Assembly: GCF_002003465.1 (NCBI RefSeq) | Contig: NZ_BDDQ01000003.1 | Location: 63 to 64,062 of the forward strand | Direction of reading: 5' to 3' | Length of the DNA stretch: 64,000 nucleotides | Origin: Caenibacillus caldisaponilyticus | GTDB taxonomy: Bacteria; Bacillota; Bacilli; Bacillales; Sporolactobacillaceae | Shown here: one piece after another, positions 1 to 7,993 of the stretch | Layout: each line of letters opens with the position of its first letter | How positions within the stretch are numbered: position 1 is the stretch's first letter | Position numbers and translations under genes: made by a program | The notes under the pieces: generated by a model | The model's database searches: none | Told to the model about the DNA's origin: nothing | What the model saw: only the letters and a program-made list of their open reading frames with translations

Positions 1-32
1 TTTTGGAGGGTGGAGCATGAAGATCAAGGTCC

Positions 33-861
33 GTTTAGATCTTACCTATGAGGAATTGAAAGTATTCGCTGTCCATGTAATAGACCGGGATTCGGTCCGT
101 GTTTAGATCTTACCTATGAGGAATTGAAAGTTGAAAATGCCGGCCGGATTGGGCTGCCGATCCCAGGTTTAGATCTTACCTATGAGGAATTGAAAGTTTT
201 TGGAAAGGAGCATAGCCATGGATCTGGACATTGTTTAGATCTTACCTATGAGGAATTGAAAGTTTTTCCGCAAAATCCCATCTTGTCCAAGCGTATGACC
301 GTTTAGATCTTACCTATGAGGAATTGAAAGCAGCGACATCATCGAGCTTTTGGCGAATGGCAATGCGGTTTAGATCTTACCTATGAGGAATTGAAACTGG
401 AAAACCCACATTGGGTAATCCTCACTCCAAATCGTTTAGATCTTACCTATGAGGAATTGAAACTCGGCCTTTCCAACCGGCTCACGGTTCTCATACCAAG
501 TTTAGATCTTACCTATGAGGAATTGAAACCTCAACTCTCGGAAGCACAAAACATTCCGGAGTCTGGTTTAGATCTTACCTATGAGGAATTGAAGCCCATC
601 CGGTGTATCGCTCATTCCGTTCCCGTTTGCGTCGTTTAGATCTTACCTATGAGGAATTGAAACTTGGCATAGTTGTCGGCATGGTTGTCAGCATACTTGG
701 TTTAGATCTTACCTATGAGGAATTGAAACTACAACAACGGCGATGAATATTTAGAAGGCTACATTGTTTAGATCTTACCTATGAGGAATTGAAACCTCAG
801 GATGGAATATCGTTCGGCCGGTTGGATCACCGTTTAGATCTTACCTATGAGGAATTGATGC
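33..861 (+). CRISPR. CRISPR array, 13 repeats, 12 full spacers
   Basis: Thirteen 30-bp repeats start at 33, 101, 167, 233, 301, 368, 434, 500, 566, 634, 700, 766 and 832. Each begins GTTTAGATC and ends ATTGAAA plus C or G. Spacers are 36-38 bp. The ATTGAAAC 3' end is the 8-nt crRNA 5' tag typical of type I-B and some type III systems, so transcription runs left to right and the leader lies left of the window. Bases 1-32 are probably a partial spacer. The last repeat ends GATGC instead of GAAAC, as expected for the leader-distal end. Repeat 9 ends GAAGC. Repeats 1-5 end in G and repeats 6-8 and 10-12 end in C. No cas gene lies in the window. Confidence 0.97.
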
Positions 862-1354
862 TTGTCGTGACGTTCCATATGATGAGTGATGGCCGTACGT
901 AACCCGTAGTCCCCTTACCGGAGGCTTGGTCATCAGGTCCCCGAGACGGATAATTCTCTTACGGACGGGAGTGAGAATTGAAAAGCAAATAAATGATTGT
1001 CTTCTTCTTAGCAAATGAAGTATGAGAAGTCTGCAAATACAATGGCCTATTCCAAAAGGGAAAGGTTTTCTGTACAAAACAGCAGACGGAAATCAATCCG
1101 CCCGGTTAAACAGCCTGAGTCCCGTTGTTCAAAGGGACTCAGACTGTTTCGTTCTTCCGGAGACCCTATCTTTTATGGCTTCAAACTTTTCTCAGTGAGA
1201 TAAAAGTTTGAATGAATGGAACGAGTTTTGTAGAAAAATTTCGAATCCAATGGCCGGAAAATCATGTATACTTATTTTTGGGATAAAAAATATTATTTAC
1301 AAATTTACGGCATCTGAGGCGTTAATCGATTAAATGTTTGAGAGGTGAGCGACG
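862..1354. other. Array-distal flank and intergenic region
   Basis: I see no convincing gene. Two stretches, about 904-928 (CTTACC then GGAGG) and 950-985 (CTCTTAC then TGAGAATTGAAA), look like decayed CRISPR repeats beyond the last recognisable one. A strong terminator sits at 1111-1155. A TATACT at 1267-1272 could be a -10 element for the gene at 1355, but I see no matching -35. Confidence 0.5.
1111..1155 (+). terminator. Rho-independent terminator
   Basis: CAGCCTGAGTCCC (1111-1123) pairs with GGGACTCAGACTG, with one internal mismatch, over a loop of about 10 nt, followed by TTTCGTTCTT. It lies about 250 bp past the last repeat and could end the CRISPR transcript. Confidence 0.8.
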
Positions 1355-1735
1355 ATGCAAAAAAAACGAAGGTCGATACTGGGGTTTTTAATTCTTGGGA
1401 TCATTTGCGTCATAACAGGCTTTAATGTAATGAACGGCTTCATCCACGAACAGATGAATGACTTTTTTATGATCAACTTGTTTCTTTTCGTCGTGGGTGT
1501 GACCGACATCCTCTTTATGTCTGTCAATGTCGGGAATAAAAGGGATGAAAAAGTTAAAATCGCCAAATTAAAATCGGCGAGCTGGGCAGGATTGACCAAT
1601 CTGGTCATTTTGTTCATATTTGCGGTTCTCGCTCAATTTCATGTCGTTGACGGCAACCTGTCCATCCGATTCGCTCTGATCCTTTCGTTCATCCCATACG
1701 CCGTCTATCAGTTGGTTCTTTTAAAAAGAATTTAA
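1355..1735 (+). CDS. Small membrane protein of unknown function
   Basis: 126 residues. I do not recognise the family. The sequence shows a basic N-terminus (QKKRR), then four hydrophobic stretches at about 9-26, 36-55, 76-95 and 105-122, so a four-helix membrane protein is likely, with the short charged segment NKRDEKVK between helices 2 and 3. The start ATG is preceded by GAGAGGTGAG at proper spacing. It lies about 200 bp upstream of the ABC exporter genes on the same strand and might be co-transcribed, although the gap is long. Confidence 0.7.
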   Translation: MQKKRRSILGFLILGIICVITGFNVMNGFIHEQMNDFFMINLFLFVVGVTDILFMSVNVGNKRDEKVKIAKLKSASWAGLTNLVILFIFAVLAQFHVVDGNLSIRFALILSFIPYAVYQLVLLKRI

Positions 1736-1899
1736 AGGGCTCCGCATCTATTTGTGCAAAAAATGGGGCGGGATAAGTGAAGAAACGCGCAAATCGCAGA
1801 AACACTTGACCGCTTTCGGGTATTATGCGATCAAATGTTGCTCGTGCTCATGAACCACGCGGCCTCTTAAAAACACATCCATTTTTGTCGGAAAGGAGA

Positions 1900-1923
1900 C
1901 GAGTAACCGTTAACCGTTACTCG
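1900..1923 (+). promoter_or_regulatory. Inverted repeat between Shine-Dalgarno and start
   Basis: CGAGTAAC (1900-1907) pairs with GTTACTCG (1916-1923) around an 8-nt loop. The best ribosome binding site, GGAAAGGAG at 1889-1897, is otherwise too far (35 nt) from the ATG at 1933. If the hairpin forms in the mRNA the effective spacing falls to about 11 nt. Alternatively it is an operator. Confidence 0.55.
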
Positions 1924-1932
1924 ATGTGAGCG

Positions 1933-3474
1933 ATGAACGGATTTCCCACATTCTATATTAAAGCCATGATAAAAAACCCTATCTTTTTTATTTATATTTC
2001 ATTTGTTTTATTTTTTGTATATTTTATAAAAGGTTCTTTGCATATTACCATTTTTGAGTTCGTTAGGCTCTTTTTTCATGGTTACATTTGTTCCAATTTG
2101 TTTCTTTTGATTTCTACGGCGTGGGTAATTTCCAAGCGGTATGAATCGCTCGTTTTCTTGGAACGCGACGTGTTGAAAAAACAATGGAAGTTGCTTTTTT
2201 CTGCTTTCATTATCAGTTCTGTCGTCGCCCTGTTGCCGATGGCGGCCATGCTCGCTTTTAAAAACCCTCTGACGGATGGGTCTTTTCTATGGAAAGGCCT
2301 GGTCCATTTCTTCATATTGTGGACCCTCTCAAACATGCTGGCGGCCACGATCGGGACGACCATTGGAATTTTAGTGCAACACAGGGCATCCATCTTACTT
2401 TCTTTACTTTTATATGGTTACTTTTTGTGGAAATCGATTAATACGACCATTACCTATCAGCAGAAACTCCTAAATATTTTCGACGATTATATGCAAGTCG
2501 AGACCAATACAATGTCCGGCACGATCTTTAACCTGAATTATTTTTTGGACAAATTGTTCTTGATTTTATTGATGCTATTCTTGTTATTGATCACTTATAG
2601 CGTTTATCGTAAGAAAAAAACGGCATATATCCTGTTGGCGGTTCTGGCCTTGCTGGCCATGAAGGGGGTCGTCATTTACGGCGAAAAACACGTGCAAAAA
2701 ATCCGGGCGTATCCGACTGCTGAGTTCGCACATGTTCCTTATGCCGTTCAAACCTATAAAATGGACCTGGCTTTGACGAATAGACTGAAAAATACGGCGG
2801 AATTAGAAATGTCTTTTTCCTCCGCCGGCGACGCCATCAACTTGCTGCTGGACGACTGTTTCACGATCGATTCGGTGAAAGTCAACGATTCTCCCGTAAA
2901 GTATAGCCATAAAAATAATCTTCTAAAAATCGACGTCCCGTACCGGCCAAACGAAACGAAAAAGATCGTCGTTTCCTATGAGGGCGATGTCCAGCTCGAA
3001 GACGACTTGGGCGTGCTGACTTATTATGTGACGAGCGATGCCGTCAATCTCCCCGGATGGCTCTTTGCGTGGTATCCCGCCATGCCCGAACCAAAACCTT
3101 CCTATTACGATGTTCGCTTGGACGCTTCGGCAAAGATTTATTCCAATTTGGGAATATTCACTGGCGAAACCGAACGGAAAGGGGAAACGTCGAGTTTAAG
3201 CCTGTTTGCCGGACAATATCAAACGCTAACGGATAATGGGGTGACTTACATTCTTCCAATCGATGCCCATTTGGATGTATTCCAATCCAGTCTTAAGGGG
3301 CTCATAAACCAAGCGGCCAAAGCACGACACCGGACATTGTCAGCCTCCGATCTTCAATCCTTGCAAAACAGGGCCTACAAAACGGTGATCGTCGGAAGTT
3401 GGCCCAATGGTTTAGACGACGAAGGCCTTCGATTGGTTGGAGATACGCTTATTGTCAACGATTCTAATTATTAA
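1933..3474 (+). CDS. ABC-2-type permease with M1-peptidase-like ectodomain
   Basis: 513 residues. The first ~240 contain about six hydrophobic segments (near 14-32, 44-62, 85-105, 117-147, 151-165, 205-222), plus one near 230-247, as in ABC-2 permeases. The remainder is a soluble, beta-rich domain resembling the N-terminal domain of M1 aminopeptidases (a SYEGD, then GVLTYYV, then LFAWYPAMP pattern near 350-385). The protein stops at IVNDSNY before any HExxH zinc motif, so no peptidase activity is expected. Permease/M1 fusions are known in other bacteria; this one appears to be a short version. It is followed after 9 bp by the ATPase gene and probably forms an exporter with it. No in-frame start exists upstream because a TGA lies at 1927. 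Confidence 0.75.
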   Translation: MNGFPTFYIKAMIKNPIFFIYISFVLFFVYFIKGSLHITIFEFVRLFFHGYICSNLFLLISTAWVISKRYESLVFLERDVLKKQWKLLFSAFIISSVVALLPMAAMLAFKNPLTDGSFLWKGLVHFFILWTLSNMLAATIGTTIGILVQHRASILLSLLLYGYFLWKSINTTITYQQKLLNIFDDYMQVETNTMSGTIFNLNYFLDKLFLILLMLFLLLITYSVYRKKKTAYILLAVLALLAMKGVVIYGEKHVQKIRAYPTAEFAHVPYAVQTYKMDLALTNRLKNTAELEMSFSSAGDAINLLLDDCFTIDSVKVNDSPVKYSHKNNLLKIDVPYRPNETKKIVVSYEGDVQLEDDLGVLTYYVTSDAVNLPGWLFAWYPAMPEPKPSYYDVRLDASAKIYSNLGIFTGETERKGETSSLSLFAGQYQTLTDNGVTYILPIDAHLDVFQSSLKGLINQAAKARHRTLSASDLQSLQNRAYKTVIVGSWPNGLDDEGLRLVGDTLIVNDSNY

Positions 3475-3483
3475 AGGGGCTTG

Positions 3484-4359
3484 ATGCGCATGGGGAACCA
3501 CTTATCGATCGAAAACGTGTCCTTTTCATATGGGAAAAATGTGGTGCTGGACAATATTTCGTTTGCCTGTCGAGACGGGATCACCGCCCTATTGGGAAAT
3601 AATGGAGCCGGTAAAACGACATTAATGAATCTATTAACGGGATTAAAAAAACCTTCGCGCGGAAGGATCATGTTGAACGGCATCGATTTATTAAAGACAA
3701 AACCTTACCCCATCGATCAGGTCGGCTATTTACCGCAAACCTTCGATATGTACGGCAACGTTACCGGATATGATCTTCTGTCCTATGTGTTTGATTTAAA
3801 AAAGATAAAAACGAATAAAAAAGAAACAATCGATGAAATCGTCGAACGGTTCCACTTGGGACCCGTCATCCACCAAAGAATCGGGAAGTATTCGGGCGGC
3901 TATAAAAGAAGATTGGGCATCGCCCAGGCGGTCATCGGAAAACCGACGTTGCTGATCATCGATGAACCGACGGCGGGCTTGGACCCGGAGGAGAGGGCGC
4001 AATTCAGGAGCTATCTGTCCGAAATCAGCAACGACGCCATTACTCTGATTTCCACGCACATCATTGAAGATGTCGAGTTGTACAGCCAACAGATCATCAT
4101 TTTAAAAGATCATTCCATTGCCTTTGACGGCTCGGTCGCAGAAATGATCTCCGAAAGCATCCCGTATATACGAACGCTTGAAACGGATTTCTCGACGTTG
4201 ATGGCCTTGCGGAAAAAGGTGACCGTCATTGAAGAAAAACGGCTGAGCACCGATCGTTACAAAATCCGGTTTATCAAGAATGAACAGGACGTCGCCGACA
4301 GTTATCAAGAAAAGGAGATTTCATTGGAAAATGCGTACATCTATTTTCAAAACCGATAA
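3484..4359 (+). CDS. ABC transporter ATP-binding protein
   Basis: 291 residues. This is a classical ABC ATPase: Walker A GNNGAGKTT near residue 38, Q-loop YLPQTFD, a signature of the form YSGGYKRR, Walker B LLIIDEPTAGLD and the switch histidine in ISTHI. It energises transport by the two flanking permeases. The start ATG at 3484 is preferred because AAAGGGG at 3472-3478 is 5 nt upstream; ATG 3490 is possible. The C-terminal ~80 residues are a BcrA-type extension. It overlaps the next permease by 29 bp, showing tight coupling. The substrate cannot be read from sequence; relatives export peptides or antibiotics. Confidence 0.9.
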   Translation: MRMGNHLSIENVSFSYGKNVVLDNISFACRDGITALLGNNGAGKTTLMNLLTGLKKPSRGRIMLNGIDLLKTKPYPIDQVGYLPQTFDMYGNVTGYDLLSYVFDLKKIKTNKKETIDEIVERFHLGPVIHQRIGKYSGGYKRRLGIAQAVIGKPTLLIIDEPTAGLDPEERAQFRSYLSEISNDAITLISTHIIEDVELYSQQIIILKDHSIAFDGSVAEMISESIPYIRTLETDFSTLMALRKKVTVIEEKRLSTDRYKIRFIKNEQDVADSYQEKEISLENAYIYFQNR

Positions 4360-5035
4360 CGTCTTTTTCAATCATTACTTTAAAATCTATGATATTCGCG
4401 GGTTCAAATTGATATTGACCTTAGCTCTCCTTTTGCTCCTGTTCGTTTATTCCGTTTTGTTCCCCGCTCCATCAAACTACCTCATATCAATAAAGGCAAA
4501 AAACCTTCTTAAAGGCGTGGATGATTTGTATGATTATGCCGTGCCGCTTTTGGCGGCCTTGATGACCGCTTTTGCGTTTTTCAATGATTATAAGAATCAG
4601 ACCTACCGGTTTCTGGCCTTCTACCATCCGGCCTCTTTCAACCGTCCAATGGTTTACCGTTGGGCGATCATTGTTTTCCTCTTTTGCATCGGCTCGTTTG
4701 TTTCAGCGGGATTCTATTACCGCAATGTTTCTTTTTTCGGCCTGATCGGCTTTTTGTTGAGCGTGCGTTTTCTCCCGAATATTGTTTTTCTTTCCGCGCT
4801 CATGTTGTGCATCATCGCTTTAACGAAGAACAGCTATGCCGGTCTGTTCGTGACGCTCGTCTATTTTGTCCTTGATCTGTATTCGGACGGCCGATTGTTT
4901 AAGCTCTTTTCGATGGGGGCGAATACAGCTAATTTTTATTACGCCATCTCGCCGGAATATTTTCTTTTCAATCGTTTATTGATTTGTTTGGCCGCCGGAT
5001 GTTTCTTAGGTCTTGCTTGTTATCAACGCCGGTGA
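4331..5035 (+). CDS. ABC exporter permease subunit
   Basis: 234 residues, with about six hydrophobic segments beginning near residue 19 (LILTLALLLLLFVYSVL) and ending with a helix near 208-228. The ABC-2 type topology and the 29-bp overlap with the ATPase gene argue for a partner permease. I chose ATG 4331 because AAAGGAG at 4313-4319 sits 11 nt upstream; a longer reading from 4280 would lie wholly inside the ATPase frame. It is the last gene of the three-gene cluster; no clear terminator follows. Confidence 0.75.
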   Translation: MRTSIFKTDNVFFNHYFKIYDIRGFKLILTLALLLLLFVYSVLFPAPSNYLISIKAKNLLKGVDDLYDYAVPLLAALMTAFAFFNDYKNQTYRFLAFYHPASFNRPMVYRWAIIVFLFCIGSFVSAGFYYRNVSFFGLIGFLLSVRFLPNIVFLSALMLCIIALTKNSYAGLFVTLVYFVLDLYSDGRLFKLFSMGANTANFYYAISPEYFLFNRLLICLAAGCFLGLACYQRR

Positions 5036-5251
5036 GGTGGCCGGCATCTGGATGGCCGCGGATGTGGATGCGCCCATGCCGCTTCAAGAAAAGTGCCCGC
5101 GGTGTTTCTGCAACGGTCGTTTCATGCTCCGTTAAAAAAAGCACCCGCCGCGCTCCTCGTAGGACCCTGAACGGGAATCGGAGCGCAGGCGGACGCCGTA
5201 CGTGGGTCACATGATTAAGCGGCGGTTATCGGATGGCTCGCCGTGCTTCAT

Positions 5252-6484
5252 TCAAGCGCGTTGTTCAAACAGCTTGATGATTTCGATGATGACGTTCGTC
5301 GCTTTGATCATGTTGTCGACGGAAATGTATTCGTACTTGCCGTGGAAGTTTTCGCCGCCGGTAAAGATGTTCGGCGTCGGCAGGCCCATGTAGGACAACT
5401 GCGAGCCGTCCGTACCGCCGCGGATCGGGGAAATGATCGGCTCGATCCCCAGATTTTTCATCGCCTCTTGCGCGATGTCGACGATTTCCTTCACCGGCTC
5501 GATTTTTTCCCGCATGTTGTAATATTGGTCGTTCAATTCCAGCTGAATGTTTTCTTCGCCGTATTTCTCTTTGAATTCCTTGACGACGGTTTCGAGATAA
5601 GCTTTGCGGGCGTTAAAACGATCCCGGTCAAAATCGCGGATAATGTAGTGCAGCTTGGTTTGCTCGACGTCGCCGTTTATGGACAGCAAATGATAAAACC
5701 CTTCGTACCCTGAGGTGAATTCGGGCGCTTCGTCCGCCGGCAATCGATTGTGCAAGTCCATGGCGATCTTTGCCGCGTGAATCATTTTCCCCTTCGCCGA
5801 TCCGGGATGGACATTTTTGCCTTTCACCGTAATCTTGGCCGCGGCGGCGTTAAAGCTTTCGTATTGCAGCTCGCCGAGCGCGCCGCCGTCGACCGTGTAA
5901 GCGACTTTCGCGTCAAAAGCGGCGACGTCGAATTTGTGCGGCCCCCGGCCGATCTCTTCATCCGGCGTAAAGGCGACGCGCACCCGCCCGTGCTTGATTT
6001 CCGGGTGTTTGATCAAGTAGGCCATCGCCGTCATGATTTCGGCGATGCCGGCTTTGTCATCGGCGCCGAGCAGCGTCGTGCCGTCGGTCGTGATGAGCGT
6101 ATGGCCTTTATAGCGGGAAAGTTCCGGAAAATCTTGCGGCGACAGCACGATATGTAAGTCTTCGTTTAAGACGATGTCCCCGCCGTCATAGTTTTCGACG
6201 ATTTGCGGGTTGACGCCCGCCCCGGTCATTTCGGTCGCCGTGTCGACATGCGCCAAAAAGCCGATCGTCGGCACGGGTTTATCCGTATTGGCGGGAAGCG
6301 TCGCCATCACATAGCCGTTTTCGTCGATCGTGACGTCTTCCATGCCGATCGCTTTCAATTCGTCGACGAGCTGGTTGGCGAGCTCGAGCTGTCCGGGCGT
6401 TGACGGACAGGTGTCGCTGTCTTCATTGGACTGTGTGTTCACTTTGACATAGGACGTGAAGCGTTTGATGATTTCCTCTTTCAC
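5252..6484 (-). CDS. pepT: Peptidase T (aminotripeptidase)
   Basis: 410 residues, full length for the family. PepT is a cytosolic M20 di-zinc aminopeptidase that removes the N-terminal residue of tripeptides. Visible residues: His79 and Asp81 in LAHVD, bridging Asp142 in GADDKAG, catalytic Glu176-Glu177 in PDEEIG, and His381 in ENFHGK. GTG start at 6484 with GGGAGG 7 nt upstream. It is monocistronic between divergent or convergent neighbours. Confidence 0.95.
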   Translation of the reverse strand: MKEEIIKRFTSYVKVNTQSNEDSDTCPSTPGQLELANQLVDELKAIGMEDVTIDENGYVMATLPANTDKPVPTIGFLAHVDTATEMTGAGVNPQIVENYDGGDIVLNEDLHIVLSPQDFPELSRYKGHTLITTDGTTLLGADDKAGIAEIMTAMAYLIKHPEIKHGRVRVAFTPDEEIGRGPHKFDVAAFDAKVAYTVDGGALGELQYESFNAAAAKITVKGKNVHPGSAKGKMIHAAKIAMDLHNRLPADEAPEFTSGYEGFYHLLSINGDVEQTKLHYIIRDFDRDRFNARKAYLETVVKEFKEKYGEENIQLELNDQYYNMREKIEPVKEIVDIAQEAMKNLGIEPIISPIRGGTDGSQLSYMGLPTPNIFTGGENFHGKYEYISVDNMIKATNVIIEIIKLFEQRA

Positions 6485-6516
6485 TGCGCCTGCCTCCCTT
6501 TTTCTCGGTTAGTTTT

Positions 6517-6525
6517 ATCATATCA
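6517..6525 (-). promoter_or_regulatory. Extended -10 promoter of pepT
   Basis: On the minus strand the sequence reads TGATATGAT, an extended -10 (TGn-TATGAT) about 33 nt ahead of the GTG start. No good -35 is visible, which is usual for extended -10 promoters. Confidence 0.4.
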
Positions 6526-6908
6526 CGATCGAACGACCGCCACATCCTCCCGGCCAGCGCGACCATGATCGGAAAAAGCGGAAAACCCCGCCGACCGTCA
6601 CATGAAGCGGCGGGAGGTTTTGCGAACCGATGATTTGAAAATGGCTGTGCCCCTCAGCCATGTAGCGCCGGCCATCAACACCGTTTCATTTTCTTAAGAA
6701 CCGAGCGGCCGTACATCCGGATTACCGCGCCGTTCCGCTTCAAAAGATTGGCCGAATCCACCCGTAGATGGAGCGCCCTAAACCGCGCGGCGCCGATCAC
6801 GGGATCCTTCATCCGCCAAAAAAGCCGGCAAATACGCGGGTTGCATCCATAGAATAAAAAGTATTTTGTGAGTTTTATGATACAATATTTTTGTTTGGAG
6901 GGAAATCC
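6526..6908. other. Intergenic region between pepT and the nucleotidyltransferase gene
   Basis: No gene is seen. A GC-rich hairpin lies at 6582-6621 (AAAACC-CCGCCG against CGGCGG-GAGGTTTT with a one-base bulge). It has only four Ts after it on the plus strand and could be a weak terminator or attenuator. TATGATACAAT at 6876-6886 is a plausible -10 region for the gene at 6909. Confidence 0.4.
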
Positions 6909-7511
6909 ATGCGCGTGGAAAATCAAGAGGATGTCTTGAGGATCATCCGGGAAGATCATTGGATGATGGAAATATTAAGGGCGGCCAAATCGTTGAATTT
7001 GCCCGATTGGTGGATTTGCGCCGGGTTTGTGCGCTCAAAAATTTGGGATGTTCTGCACGATTTTAAAAACCGGACGCCGCTCTCCGATATTGATGTCGTT
7101 TATTTTGATGGGACAAATGGAGATGAAGGGATTGAAAAGAGGTGGGAAGCCAAGCTAAGAAGCCTTCTGCCCAATGTCCCTTGGTCCGTGAAAAATGAGG
7201 CACGCATGCATGCGGTGAACCAGCTTCCCCCTTATACGTCGTCGGCGGACGCCATCTCGAAATTCCCGGAAACCGCCACCGCCTTAGGCGTCAAGCTGAA
7301 TGACCGGGATGAGCTGATTTTGCTGGCTCCGCACGGGCTGGATGATGTGCTTCGTTTGCGTGTCAAACCGACGCCTTTATTTGAAAAAACGCCGGATCTG
7401 GCCAAGGTCTACGAAGAACGGCTCGCTAAAAAGAATTGGAAGGCGATTTGGCCTCAATTGAAGATATATCATCTTGGTGAAAACCGCGCCTCATCCGACC
7501 AGCGTCTATAA
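6909..7511 (+). CDS. Nucleotidyltransferase-like family protein (COG3575 type)
   Basis: 200 residues. It resembles the nucleotidyltransferase-like family also labelled DUF925: LPDWWICAGFVRSKIWDVLH near 34-53, then PLSDIDVVYFD near 61-71, the acidic pair D-x-D expected in a polymerase-beta fold. A conserved YTSSADAISKFPETATALGVK stretch follows near 113-133. The biochemical role of the family is not established. ATG 6909 is preceded by TTGGAGGG. It stands alone. Confidence 0.75.
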   Translation: MRVENQEDVLRIIREDHWMMEILRAAKSLNLPDWWICAGFVRSKIWDVLHDFKNRTPLSDIDVVYFDGTNGDEGIEKRWEAKLRSLLPNVPWSVKNEARMHAVNQLPPYTSSADAISKFPETATALGVKLNDRDELILLAPHGLDDVLRLRVKPTPLFEKTPDLAKVYEERLAKKNWKAIWPQLKIYHLGENRASSDQRL

Positions 7512-7993
7512 AGCGTGCAGGAAAAATCGGTGCCTCTTCATTCTCATGGTGGCGGGCATCGATCGAAAGGATGTCCAGTAGCGGCAGGCGACAGCAGGAA
7601 GGCGGATGATCTTAATGAGATGATGTTAAAACTCCTGTAAGTCCCTGTTTTTCAATGATTTGGTGTGCCCTTTTTGATATGAAACATCGGGGCATTTTAT
7701 GTGTCAGAAGATGGAGTTTCCCTCCGCCGGGCGTCTTTCCTTCTTAAAAAGCGCCGGCTTCGGTTGTTTCATAGGAACCATTGTGCAATTAATATTAAAA
7801 TAGATTCAACATTTTGTTCGAGCCTCATAAGGATGAGGCTGAGGGGATGCGTTGATTTCGGTCGATGTCCACCAACCGCATGAGTAATTTGGGCGTTCAA
7901 GATGCCTTTGCCATCCCCGTTTTCATGCGCCGAACGAAACCGACACGGTTTTATGTAAGCGATTTCCCTTCGAGGCCGAAAGGGGTTTTGACC
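7512..7993. other. Leader region of licR-like regulator
   Basis: No gene is supported. An exact 7-bp hairpin (AGCCTCA 7821-7827 with TGAGGCT 7834-7840) lies about 155 bp ahead of the regulator. AT-rich sequence at 7780-7805 may hold the promoter. A short reading frame (7865 onward) is in frame with the regulator, but the ribosome binding site points to the later start at 7994. Confidence 0.4.

Noticed and set aside
124-639. Short plus-strand ORFs inside the CRISPR array
   Set aside because: They simply translate the repeat (LDLTYEELK) and spacers; no gene.
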